Notes: generated by a model not told the origin, from the letters alone. DNA of 7,830 nt from an uncultured Chthoniobacterales bacterium (GCA_934667795.1 CAKUMP010000101.1:1-7830), one strand, 5' to 3'; shown: positions 1 through 5,445, counted from the first letter of the stretch. Translations and numbers: made by a program.

Positions 1-135
1 CGGTATGATGATCTCTCCTACGAAGAAATTGCCGAAGTGCTGGAAACAACCGTTTCTGCTGTCAAAAGCCTCCTTTTCAGAGCCAGAACCGAATTGCGCC
101 AAAGCCTCGCTGAATATTTGACAGTTGACAGTTGA
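1..135 (+). CDS. ECF-type RNA polymerase sigma factor, C-terminal fragment (region 4)
   Basis: Only the last 44 codons lie in the window; the 5' part is off the left edge. The visible peptide contains LSYEEIAEVLETTVSAVKSL followed by a basic helix with RARTELRQSL. This is the helix-turn-helix of sigma region 4.2, which reads the -35 promoter element: the SYEEIA helix, a turn, then the recognition helix TVSAVKSLLFRAR. A region this compact, directly followed by the C-terminus, is typical of ECF (group 4) sigma factors. The last four residues (TVDS) and the TGA stop are encoded by a TTGACAG tandem repeat, so the C-terminal tip is probably repeat-derived rather than conserved. The regulon and any anti-sigma factor cannot be told from this piece. 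A LuxR-type HTH is a less likely alternative. Confidence 0.85.
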   Translation, partial: RYDDLSYEEIAEVLETTVSAVKSLLFRARTELRQSLAEYLTVDS

Positions 136-143
136 CAGTTGAC
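118..143 (+). repeat. Heptamer tandem repeat (TTGACAG), about 3.7 units
   Basis: Three full TTGACAG units begin at 118, 125 and 132, followed by a partial TTGAC at 139-143. A further separated half-copy, ACAGTTGAC, lies at 149-157. The unit length of 7 shifts the frame by one each time, so the TGA inside successive units (119, 126, 133, 140) stops all three forward frames. The array overlaps the end of the ECF sigma gene and lies just before the Nudix gene. Each unit also holds TTGACA, the sigma-70 -35 consensus, but no matching -10 is present at the right distance. Confidence 0.9.
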
Positions 144-162
144 AAGGGACAGTTGACTCCTC

Positions 163-780
163 ATGAGTACAGAAGAAATGATTATGGTGGTCAAACGCGA
201 AACCTTTGACCAGTTGGGCGATTTTCAAGGGTTTCACTTTGATGTGGAGCACTACATGCCTACTTTACTTCAGCCGGGAAACAACTATTTTATTCCCCGT
301 ACGCCTGCGGAGAACGACCCTTCCCATAAGCAGATTATCCCGTACCTGATCCTGTCTCAAAACAATCGTTTTCTCCATTATACCCGTGGGAAAAAAGGCG
401 GTGAAAAACGCCTGGCCTCCAAAGGTTCTATCGGGATTGGCGGACACGTCAATGATATCGACCATGCCGCTGCCGGGCTGGATTCACATGCATATCATCA
501 AGCGATCATTCGCGAATTAGAGGAAGAAATTTCTCATCCTCCCATTTTGAGTCAACAAATTATCGGACTGCTGAATGATGACAGCAACGAGGTCGGGCAA
601 GTCCATCTTGGGATTGTCCATTTGATCACACTTTCGCCGGAAGGGGTTGTCGAAAGCCGTGAGGATTCCATCCAGGACCCAACGTTTCTTTCTTTGGAAG
701 AACTTCTTGCACGACGTGAACAACTGGAGACCTGGTCCCAGATTTGTGTCGATGCCCTGCCGGCTGTTGGAAAGCGGTGA
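163..780 (+). CDS. Nudix/MutT-family predicted phosphoesterase (COG4112-like)
   Basis: This 205-residue protein carries a Nudix hydrolase core. Strands around YLILSQNNRFLHYTR (61-75) lead to GSIGIGGHVND (88-98), a longer-than-usual loop, and then REL-EEE-IS (117-124). The latter matches the REUXEEXGU part of the Nudix box, with Ser where Gly is usual. The Glu residues of RELEEE should bind the divalent metal used to hydrolyse a nucleoside-diphosphate-linked substrate; the substrate is unknown. The extended loop between GGH and REL and the size of about 200 residues recall the COG4112 'predicted phosphoesterase, MutT family' group (from memory). The start is uncertain. ATG at 163 has only a distant AAGGGA (144-149), whereas ATG at 184 lies 6 nt after AGAAGAA (171-177). 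The last two codons and the stop lie within a dispersed repeat. No partner gene is evident; it may be read by run-through from the sigma gene 27 bp upstream. Confidence 0.85.
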   Translation: MSTEEMIMVVKRETFDQLGDFQGFHFDVEHYMPTLLQPGNNYFIPRTPAENDPSHKQIIPYLILSQNNRFLHYTRGKKGGEKRLASKGSIGIGGHVNDIDHAAAGLDSHAYHQAIIRELEEEISHPPILSQQIIGLLNDDSNEVGQVHLGIVHLITLSPEGVVESREDSIQDPTFLSLEELLARREQLETWSQICVDALPAVGKR

Positions 781-842
781 CGTGTCAAAGATTTTTCCCA
801 CCACACGGGAAGAATTTGGAGTGCGGGGCTCTGCACCGCTTT
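771..842. repeat. Composite 72-bp palindromic (REP/MITE-like) element
   Basis: The ends are inverted copies, AAAGCGGTG (771-779) and CACCGCTTT (834-842). Inside is a hairpin: 792-799 (TTTTTCCC) pairs with 807-814 (GGGAAGAA) around the loop ACCACAC, with one G-T wobble. The left part, AAAGCGGTGACGTGTCA (771-787), is identical over 17 bases to 981-997. The right part, GGAGTGCGG..CACCGCTTT (818-842), is a diverged inverted copy of the module at 981-1006. The element begins inside the Nudix gene and provides its TGA stop (778-780). It may also act as a weak 3'-end structure for that transcript, but no proper T-tract follows. Confidence 0.7.
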
Positions 843-921
843 GGTTCGAACGATGTGTGAGTTTCGCCATGCGAAGGTTGTTCGTACATCCCATTCGCGA
901 TGATCCCCCAGCAAAAGGTCT

Positions 922-939
922 GCCGACGGGGACGTCGGC
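922..939. repeat. Palindromic repeat GCCGAC..GTCGGC
   Basis: GCCGAC (922-927) and GTCGGC (934-939) are perfect inverted arms around a GGGGAC loop, continued by GCTCCC (940-945). The element lies among other palindromic modules in the same gap. I recall the GGGAGCGCCGACGTCCCCGTC pattern as a dispersed repeat in PVC-group genomes; that link is from memory and was not tested. Its closeness to the suf terminator may be coincidental. Confidence 0.55.
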
Positions 940-948
940 GCTCCCAGC

Positions 949-979
949 AAAAAAAAACCGGGCGACATGTCGCCCGGTT
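949..979 (-). terminator. Rho-independent terminator of the suf operon
   Basis: A perfect 24-bp palindrome at 956-979 has arms AACCGGGCGACA and TGTCGCCCGGTT. On the minus strand it is followed at once by nine T residues (A9 at 949-957 on the plus strand, partly shared with the stem). This gives a G+C-rich hairpin plus U-tract 32 bp beyond the sufD stop, the expected place for the end of sufCBD transcription. On the plus strand no T-tract follows, so it should act in one direction and not stop the Nudix transcript. Confidence 0.92.
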
Positions 980-980
980 A

Positions 981-1006
981 AAAGCGGTGACGTGTCACCG
1001 CACTCC
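981..1006. repeat. Dispersed palindromic repeat AAAGCGGTGAC-GT-GTCACCGCACTCC
   Basis: GCGGTGAC (984-991) and GTCACCGC (994-1001) are perfect inverted arms around GT. The flanks AAA and ACTCC match the module seen inverted at 818-842 and truncated at 771-787. It lies 5 bp beyond the sufD stop and just before the operon's terminator hairpin, so the sufD mRNA ends in two consecutive hairpins. Confidence 0.8.
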
Positions 1007-1010
1007 TGAA

Positions 1011-2342
1011 TTACCCTTGGCCGCGGCGTTTGATGTCTGCAAATTTTGCAGCCACACGAGCGGTCATTTTTTCTGCGATCGTGGAGTTTGGAATACGGTT
1101 CCAGACTTCTCCTAGGAAGCCCAATACCACTAACTGACGTGCGCTCGCACGATCAATTCCACGCGCCAGGAAATAAAACAGTTCGTCCTCATCTACGGGA
1201 GATGCCGTACTTCCATGACTGCATTTCACATCATCTGCCAGAATTTCCAGCCCAGGCATGGAGTCTGATTCTGCATCATCGCTCAAAATCAAACTGCGAT
1301 TGGTCTGGTAAGCATCCGTTTGATGGGCGCCTTCTTCCACCCGGATCAGGCCTGAAAAAACGGCTCGGGATCGATCCGTAAGGGCATTTTTATACAGCAG
1401 ATCACTGTACGTGTTTCTTGCTCCATGATCCTGATACGTCCGCAAATCAAATATCTGGGAACTGTCTGCCAGGGTCGCAGCCAGCATATCAGAACGAGAA
1501 TTTTCTCCCGCCATACGACTGCGACTTTCCACCCGGGAATATTCTCCTCCAAGATTCAGGTTCAGACTGGCCACATGTCCTTCTTTTTCCACAATCGAGG
1601 AATTCATTTGAACCGCGGCCACTTTCGTCCCCCAATCCTGGTCACACAAATAAATGACTTCGGCTCCCTCACCCACATACAAGTCATTTACTCCACAGGC
1701 AAAACCTTTCGCTTCTGCATCCACGCTTCGGAAATGATCCACCAGGGTGACCTTGCTCCCCTTACCCGCAATAATCAGGGTATGGGGAAACACCACCGCA
1801 TTTTCTCCGGAAAGCCAGTAAAACACTTCAAATGGCACTTCGCATTCCACTCCCTCAGGCACATACAGAAAACTTCCTGTCCCGACATGCGCCTGGTGCA
1901 GTGCTGCAAATTTATCACTGCCTAAATGTGCTCCCTGCACCATGAAATGCTGACGAAACAACGCTTCATGTTCGACGATTGCTTTTTCGAGAGTTGTAAA
2001 AACAACGCCTTTTGCTGCGAGTTCTTCACTCAACTCCTGAACTTCCACCTCTACTCCGTTAGCAAAGACCAATGCGCCTCCGGTTTCCAACTGGCGCTTC
2101 GAGCCTTCCTTGATGGCCTCCAGTGCTTCCGACGTCACCGCCACTCCCAGCATGGCCTCTTCCAGATTAAATGCTTTTAAATTGGAAAACCTCCATTGCT
2201 CGTCTTTTCTTCCCGGCATGGGCAATTTTTCAAAGGTATTCCACCCTTCCTGACGAAACGCTTTTAACCACTCGGGTTGCTCTTGTCTGGAAAAGTCCGG
2301 AACCAATAAAAGGGACTGATTGTCTAAAGTCATACTTTCCAT
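1011..2342 (-). CDS. sufD: Fe-S cluster assembly protein SufD
   Basis: SufD pairs with SufB through a shared beta-helix fold to form the scaffold on which Fe-S clusters are built; SufC binds both. At 443 residues it has the usual family length. The N-terminal part includes LPMPGRKDEQWRFSNL (40-55), the usual SufD entry motif. A long beta-helix region (about 160-350) follows. The C-terminal signature DDVKCSHGSTAS (370-381) holds Cys374 and His376, the counterparts of E. coli SufD C358 and H360 (H360 acts with a SufB Cys in cluster formation). DEDELFYFLARGI (384-396) follows. It is the last gene of sufC-sufB-sufD, 54 bp after sufB. The start at 2342 has the purine-rich AGGAAAAAGAAGAA in front. 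ATG at 2333 is an alternative that would overlap the stop of a small upstream ORF as ATGA. A terminator follows at 979-949. Confidence 0.96.
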   Translation of the reverse strand: MESMTLDNQSLLLVPDFSRQEQPEWLKAFRQEGWNTFEKLPMPGRKDEQWRFSNLKAFNLEEAMLGVAVTSEALEAIKEGSKRQLETGGALVFANGVEVEVQELSEELAAKGVVFTTLEKAIVEHEALFRQHFMVQGAHLGSDKFAALHQAHVGTGSFLYVPEGVECEVPFEVFYWLSGENAVVFPHTLIIAGKGSKVTLVDHFRSVDAEAKGFACGVNDLYVGEGAEVIYLCDQDWGTKVAAVQMNSSIVEKEGHVASLNLNLGGEYSRVESRSRMAGENSRSDMLAATLADSSQIFDLRTYQDHGARNTYSDLLYKNALTDRSRAVFSGLIRVEEGAHQTDAYQTNRSLILSDDAESDSMPGLEILADDVKCSHGSTASPVDEDELFYFLARGIDRASARQLVVLGFLGEVWNRIPNSTIAEKMTARVAAKFADIKRRGQG

Positions 2343-2404
2343 TTCTTCTTTTTCCTCACCTGTTCTTCGTATTTTTCAATTCGCTGCGACCAGGCGTCAG
2401 CCAA
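2330..2404 (-). CDS. Possible 24-codon bridging ORF between sufB and sufD (TTG start)
   Basis: In the frame one base off sufB there is an open stretch that begins inside the sufB end, crosses the whole 54-bp gap, and stops with TGA at 2332-2330. That stop overlaps the second sufD ATG as ATGA. From TTG at 2404, preceded by GGAAGGA and a 4-nt spacer, it would encode a very basic, charged peptide (WSQRIEKYEEQVRKKKK core). An earlier TTG lies at 2428, and the frame is closed by a TGA just before that. No ATG is available and I recognise no homologue. The purine richness of the sufD ribosome-binding region alone could create the Lys/Glu bias, so this may well be chance. Confidence 0.15.
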   Translation of the reverse strand: MADAWSQRIEKYEEQVRKKKKWKV

Positions 2405-3809
2405 CCGATCCTTCCATTTCCAGATCAATAAGGCGTTTCAATTCCACGCTGTATTCCATCGGAAACTGACTCACCAGATCGTTCACAAATCCGTTCACAC
2501 TCAGGCTCATCGCTTGAGCTTCACTTAATCCACGCTGCTGCATGTAAAAGATTTGTTCTGCACTGACCTGACTCACGCTCGCCTCGTGCTGGCAAGCATG
2601 TTTCGCCCCTCGTACGGTGATCGCCGGGTAAGTGTCCGTCCGGGAATTTTTATTGATCAGAAGCGCGTCACATTCTGTGTTGTTTTTACAACCTTTCAAA
2701 TGTTTCGGGATATGGACCAGCCCACGATAGGTGGAACGTCCTTTTCCAAGACTGATACTCTTGGACACCACATTCGAGGTTGTTTCATCCGCCGCATGGA
2801 TCATTTTCGCACCTGTATCCTGATGCTGTCCATCTCCTGCCAGCGCAATACTGATGACTTCTCCACGCGCTTTTCGTCCCTTCATCACCACGCCCGGGTA
2901 CTTCATCGTCAAACGGGAACCGATATTACAATCGATCCATTTCACTTCTGCTTCCTCGTGTGCAATTGCACGCTTGGTGACCAGGTTAAAGACGTTTGGC
3001 GACCAGTTTTGTACCGTCACATACTGGATTTTTGCCCCCTTCAGTGCAACCAGTTCCACCACAGCAGAGTGCAGAGTGGCTGTTTCAAACTTCGGTGCCG
3101 TACAACCTTCCATGTACATCACTTCCGATCCTTCATCCGCAATAATCAGGGTACGCTCAAACTGTCCAAAGTTTTCTGCGTTAATTCGGAAATACGCCTG
3201 TAACGGGTGCTGTACTTTCACGCCGGGTGGGACATAAATGAAACTTCCACCACTGAAGACCGCACTGTTCAAAGCACTGAACTTATTGTCTCCTGTCGGA
3301 ATCACTTTTCCAAACCATTTACGGAAAATTTCCGGATGCTCTTTCAAGGCATCTGTACTTCCCATAAAAATCACGCCCTGGCTGGAAACCGCTTTCTTGA
3401 TATTGGAATAAACCGCTTCACTATCAAACTGTGCTTCCACCCCTGCCAGAAACTTCCGCTCCTGCTCCGGAATCCCCAAACGCTCAAACGTTTTCTTCAC
3501 ATCTTCAGGAACATCATCCCAGTCCCGTGAAGGACGCTCCCCAGAGGCCAGGTAATAACGAATTTTCTCGAAGTTGATCGCATCCAGATCCCCACTCGCC
3601 CAGTGCGTCGGCATCGGCTTTTCCTGAAATGTCTTTAAAGCCCGCAAGCGAAAATCCAGAATCCATTCCGGCTCATCCTTTACTCCCGAAATATATTTAA
3701 CCGTATCTTCCGTTAATCCATACCCCGCATCCCGTTTATGATTCTCAGGATAAGAAAAATATCCGAGACTGCGATCAATATCCACTACTGCATTATCTGT
3801 ATTACTCAT
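2397..3809 (-). CDS. sufB: Fe-S cluster assembly scaffold protein SufB
   Basis: SufB is the main scaffold subunit of the SufBCD complex; it accepts sulfur and iron for new Fe-S clusters in the cytoplasm. From the start chosen here it has 470 residues. GLTEDTVKYISG and EPEWILDFR near the N-terminus are standard SufB motifs. Residues about 180-390 form the beta-helix, with EGCTAP (Cys236, counterpart of E. coli C254). NNTECDALL holds Cys380, the counterpart of the essential E. coli C405, and CQHEAS holds His408-Glu409 (E. coli H433/E434). The end, MEGSVG, is the usual SufB terminus. An in-frame ATG at 3851 would add 14 residues and overlap the sufC stop by 8 bp. I prefer 3809 because GGAAAGAAG lies just before it and MSNTDN leads directly into the conserved part. 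It is the middle gene of sufCBD, 34 bp after sufC. Confidence 0.97.
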   Translation of the reverse strand: MSNTDNAVVDIDRSLGYFSYPENHKRDAGYGLTEDTVKYISGVKDEPEWILDFRLRALKTFQEKPMPTHWASGDLDAINFEKIRYYLASGERPSRDWDDVPEDVKKTFERLGIPEQERKFLAGVEAQFDSEAVYSNIKKAVSSQGVIFMGSTDALKEHPEIFRKWFGKVIPTGDNKFSALNSAVFSGGSFIYVPPGVKVQHPLQAYFRINAENFGQFERTLIIADEGSEVMYMEGCTAPKFETATLHSAVVELVALKGAKIQYVTVQNWSPNVFNLVTKRAIAHEEAEVKWIDCNIGSRLTMKYPGVVMKGRKARGEVISIALAGDGQHQDTGAKMIHAADETTSNVVSKSISLGKGRSTYRGLVHIPKHLKGCKNNTECDALLINKNSRTDTYPAITVRGAKHACQHEASVSQVSAEQIFYMQQRGLSEAQAMSLSVNGFVNDLVSQFPMEYSVELKRLIDLEMEGSVG

Positions 3810-3811
3810 TG

Positions 3812-3820
3812 CTTCTTTCC
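3812..3820 (-). promoter_or_regulatory. Ribosome-binding site deciding the sufB start
   Basis: GGAAAGAAG on the minus strand ends two bases before the ATG at 3809; the GGAAAG core leaves a 5-nt spacer. The in-frame ATG at 3851, inside the sufC stop region, has no comparable site. This supports the shorter, 470-residue SufB. Confidence 0.6.
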
Positions 3821-3843
3821 GTAATTGCTGACCTGAAATGCGG

Positions 3844-4602
3844 TCAGGCATTCACTAATGTTTCTTCACGAATCCAGTCATACCCCTTTTCCTCCAATGC
3901 CAGCGCCAGTTCTTTTGTCCCGCTCCGTACAATCCGTCCGTCAATCATCACATGCACATGATCCGGAACAATATAATCCAGTAACCGCTGGTAGTGCGTA
4001 ATCATCAATACCCCCATCGCCGGTCCACGCAGACGGTTCACCCCTTCCGAAACAATCTTCAATGCGTCAATGTCCAGACCACTGTCGGTCTCATCCAATA
4101 CTGCATAAGTCGGACGCAACATCGACATCTGCAAAATTTCACAACGTTTTTTCTCCCCACCCGAAAATGCTTCGTTCACCGAACGCGAAGTAAATTCTTT
4201 CGGAATCTGCAAGGCTGCCATTTCCGCATATAATCTTTCATAAAATTCCAGCGCATCCAGTTCTTCCCCTTCATCCATCCGCGCTTGTAAGGCAGCTCTC
4301 AGAAAATTCGCAATCGATACCCCGGGAATCTCACTCGGATACTGAAACGCTAAAAATATCCCCGCTCGCGAACGCTCATCCGGCTCCATCTCCAATACAT
4401 TCTGCCCGTCCATCAATATCTCCCCACTCACCACTTCATAATCCGGATGCCCTGCTATCACTTTCGCTAAAGTACTTTTCCCAGACCCGTTCGGCCCCAT
4501 GATCGCGTGCACTTCTCCTCGCGGTATCTCCAAATTTACCCCTTTAACAATCTCCACGTCTCCCGCTTTAACACGCAAATCCTTAATACTCAATGTGTTC
4601 AT
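3844..4602 (-). CDS. sufC: Fe-S assembly ATPase SufC
   Basis: SufC is a cytoplasmic ABC-type ATPase without membrane segments. It binds SufB and SufD and uses ATP to reshape the scaffold during cluster assembly. From ATG 4602 it has 252 residues, the normal length. The motifs are complete and in order: Walker A GPNGSGKST (36-44), Q-loop in AFQYP (Q87), ABC signature FSGGEKKR (146-153), Walker B with YAVLDETDSGLD (166-177), and H-loop H203 in ITHYQR. PSEIPGVSIANFLR (89-102) after the Q-loop is a SufC hallmark. An upstream ATG at 4704 would add 34 residues unlike the family (rich in Trp and Gly) and would cover a likely promoter/operator, so I reject it. Only a weak AAAGAA precedes the chosen ATG. 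It is the first gene of the operon. Confidence 0.97.
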   Translation of the reverse strand: MNTLSIKDLRVKAGDVEIVKGVNLEIPRGEVHAIMGPNGSGKSTLAKVIAGHPDYEVVSGEILMDGQNVLEMEPDERSRAGIFLAFQYPSEIPGVSIANFLRAALQARMDEGEELDALEFYERLYAEMAALQIPKEFTSRSVNEAFSGGEKKRCEILQMSMLRPTYAVLDETDSGLDIDALKIVSEGVNRLRGPAMGVLMITHYQRLLDYIVPDHVHVMIDGRIVRSGTKELALALEEKGYDWIREETLVNA

Positions 4603-4662
4603 ATATTTTTTCTTTAATTTTATTCCGGTTATTCCTGACTCCTCCTCCCACGACTTCCAACC

Positions 4663-4678
4663 TTGCCAAGTATGGCAA
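4663..4678. promoter_or_regulatory. Operator-like inverted repeat TTGCCA-N4-TGGCAA upstream of sufC
   Basis: A perfect 16-bp dyad, TTGCCA-AGTA-TGGCAA, lies 61-76 bp upstream of the sufC start and next to a candidate -10 element. The size and symmetry suit a dimeric repressor. suf operons are often controlled by Fe-S or iron regulators (IscR/SufR/Rrf2 or Fur types), but this dyad does not match a consensus that I know for any of them. The binding protein is therefore unknown. Confidence 0.35.
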
Positions 4679-4704
4679 TATCCCCCATCCCTCAAATTTA
4701 TCAA
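4677..4704 (-). promoter_or_regulatory. Candidate sigma-70 promoter of sufCBD
   Basis: On the minus strand, TTGATA (4704-4699, five of six to the -35 consensus) is followed after 16 bp by GATATT (4682-4677, four of six to the -10 consensus). The start point would fall inside the dyad at 4663-4678, as for a repressor-controlled promoter, and leave a leader of about 70 nt. The region is AT-rich, so chance matches are likely. Confidence 0.35.
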
Positions 4705-4742
4705 GAATTATTCTAAATAAAAATGCTAATTTTTTTTATCGT

Positions 4743-4796
4743 GCTTGCGGGAGCGGATATTATTTACACTAATCCATCCCCATTTATCACGCAAGC
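4743..4796. repeat. Spaced inverted repeat GCTTGCG..CGCAAGC
   Basis: The 7-bp arms GCTTGCG (4743-4749) and CGCAAGC (4790-4796) are perfect inverted copies 40 bp apart. Inside, GGAT (4755-4758) can pair with ATCC (4772-4775). The element lies mid-way between the divergent genes. No T-tract follows on either strand, so it is not a classic terminator. Its role is unknown. Confidence 0.4.
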
Positions 4797-4894
4797 CCCC
4801 TCTTTTAAGAGAGTATTTTCTTTATATATCCCAAAAAGCAGAAAAATCAAAGAATAAAAGAACTCTTTTTATTTTTTATTAAAAAAGAATTTGG

Positions 4895-4924
4895 TTGAGG
4901 AGTTTGATATAAATTTATTATAAT
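4895..4924 (+). promoter_or_regulatory. Sigma-70-like promoter of the GYF-domain gene
   Basis: TTGAGG (4895-4900) and a perfect TATAAT (4919-4924) are 18 bp apart in an AT-rich setting. Transcription would start around 4930-4932, directly at or before the first ATG (4933). In that case the AAGGA at 4925-4929 would not be in the mRNA. Translation would be leaderless from 4933, or start at ATG 4945 using GGAAG at 4935-4939. Confidence 0.55.
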
Positions 4925-4932
4925 AAGGAATT

Positions 4933-5445
4933 ATGGAAGAAACAATGAGCTGGTATTTGCAGAAAGCGGAGGGGGGTACGGTTTTTGGGCCTGTTACTTT
5001 CGACCAAATCAAGGACTGGGCGAATTCGGCACAAATTTCTCCTCTGGATAAAATTTCCAATGATGGAGAGAGCTGGGTTAAGGCACCTCAATTTGCCGAA
5101 TTGGAAATGGATTGGTTGATTGAGCCCGCGCCTGACCAGCTTTATGGACCGACCACCATCTATGCCATTCGTGAGTTTCTGCGGATAGGGGAAGTTTCTC
5201 CGGAATGTACGGTGATTAATTGTCGAGAAGCAACGACACACAAACTTTCCGAAGTACGCGAAGTATTCATAGATGCAGAGTTAGGGGTACCATCCGAGCC
5301 AAAACGCACCGGGATCAAAGACCATTTGCAGGCAAGAGTGCGTCAATTGGAACATCTCATCATGGAAGAACGCAAGTTGCGAATGGAAGCCGAAATCAAA
5401 TTAAGACGGCTGGAAGAGAAAGTGGATTCCGGAAAAGATATTTAA
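4933..5445 (+). CDS. Protein with two GYF-like domains and a C-terminal coiled coil, unknown function
   Basis: This 170-residue soluble protein has no signal peptide or membrane segment. Residues 5-62 match the bacterial GYF_2-type pattern: SWYLQ, then FGPVTFDQIKDWANSAQISP, then DGESWVKAP near the end. A second, more diverged copy spans about 68-113, with LYGPTTIYAIREFLRIGEVSPE but without the opening Trp-Tyr. The tail (about 129-165) is rich in Glu, Arg, Lys and Leu with heptad-like spacing (ARVRQLEHLIMEERKLRMEA), suggesting a coiled coil. GYF-type domains usually bind proline-rich or other peptides, so an adaptor role is possible, but this is inference. The ATG at 4945 gives MSWYL, the common domain start, and fits the nearby promoter better; ATG 4933 is kept as the longer form. 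The gene is divergent from sufC and convergent with the LOG gene, with no operon partner. Confidence 0.8.
   Translation: MEETMSWYLQKAEGGTVFGPVTFDQIKDWANSAQISPLDKISNDGESWVKAPQFAELEMDWLIEPAPDQLYGPTTIYAIREFLRIGEVSPECTVINCREATTHKLSEVREVFIDAELGVPSEPKRTGIKDHLQARVRQLEHLIMEERKLRMEAEIKLRRLEEKVDSGKDI

Larger units (their letters stand above)
4603..4932. other. AT-rich divergent intergenic region (suf / GYF gene)
   Basis: No gene is supported in these 330 bases. They hold the start-side control regions of both sufC (leftward) and the GYF-domain gene (rightward). Visible structure: an operator-like inverted repeat at 4663-4678, a short palindrome AGAAT-T-ATTCT at 4704-4714, an inverted repeat at 4743-4749/4790-4796, CTCTT-TT-AAGAG at 4800-4811, and a very AT-rich tract at 4840-4925. 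I see no riboswitch, tRNA or other RNA gene that I can name. Confidence 0.75.

Noticed and set aside
118..167. TTGACA units as -35 elements of a promoter for the Nudix gene
   Set aside because: At 16-18 bp downstream of each unit there is no TATAAT-like hexamer; the sequences there (for example GACAGT, GACTCC, CATGAG) do not fit.
771..1006. CRISPR array or integron attC sites in the palindromic gap
   Set aside because: Repeats are not evenly spaced, differ in orientation and type, and there are no spacer-like units or cas/integrase genes.
647..1115. Plus-strand open frames running from within the Nudix gene across the repeat-rich gap into sufD
   Set aside because: They consist of repeat and antisense sequence, show no recognisable domain, and lack ribosome-binding sites.
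1418..3530. Several long plus-strand open frames opposite sufD and sufB
   Set aside because: They are antisense shadows of strongly conserved suf genes; the translations are rich in His, Cys and Phe and show no family motifs.
3810..3851. SufB start at 3851 overlapping the sufC stop by 8 bp
   Set aside because: Translational coupling is possible, but the internal ATG at 3809 has a clearly better ribosome-binding site and the extra 14 residues are not SufB-like.
4603..4704. N-terminal extension of SufC to the ATG at 4704
   Set aside because: The added 34 residues do not resemble the family, and the stretch carries the likely promoter and dyad. ATG 4602 begins exactly at the conserved SufC N-terminus.
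4853..4877. AT-rich hairpin (AATAAAAG/CTTTTTATT) with a T-run as a rightward terminator
   Set aside because: The stem is almost all A-T with a bulge, and no rightward gene ends before it; low-complexity sequence explains it.
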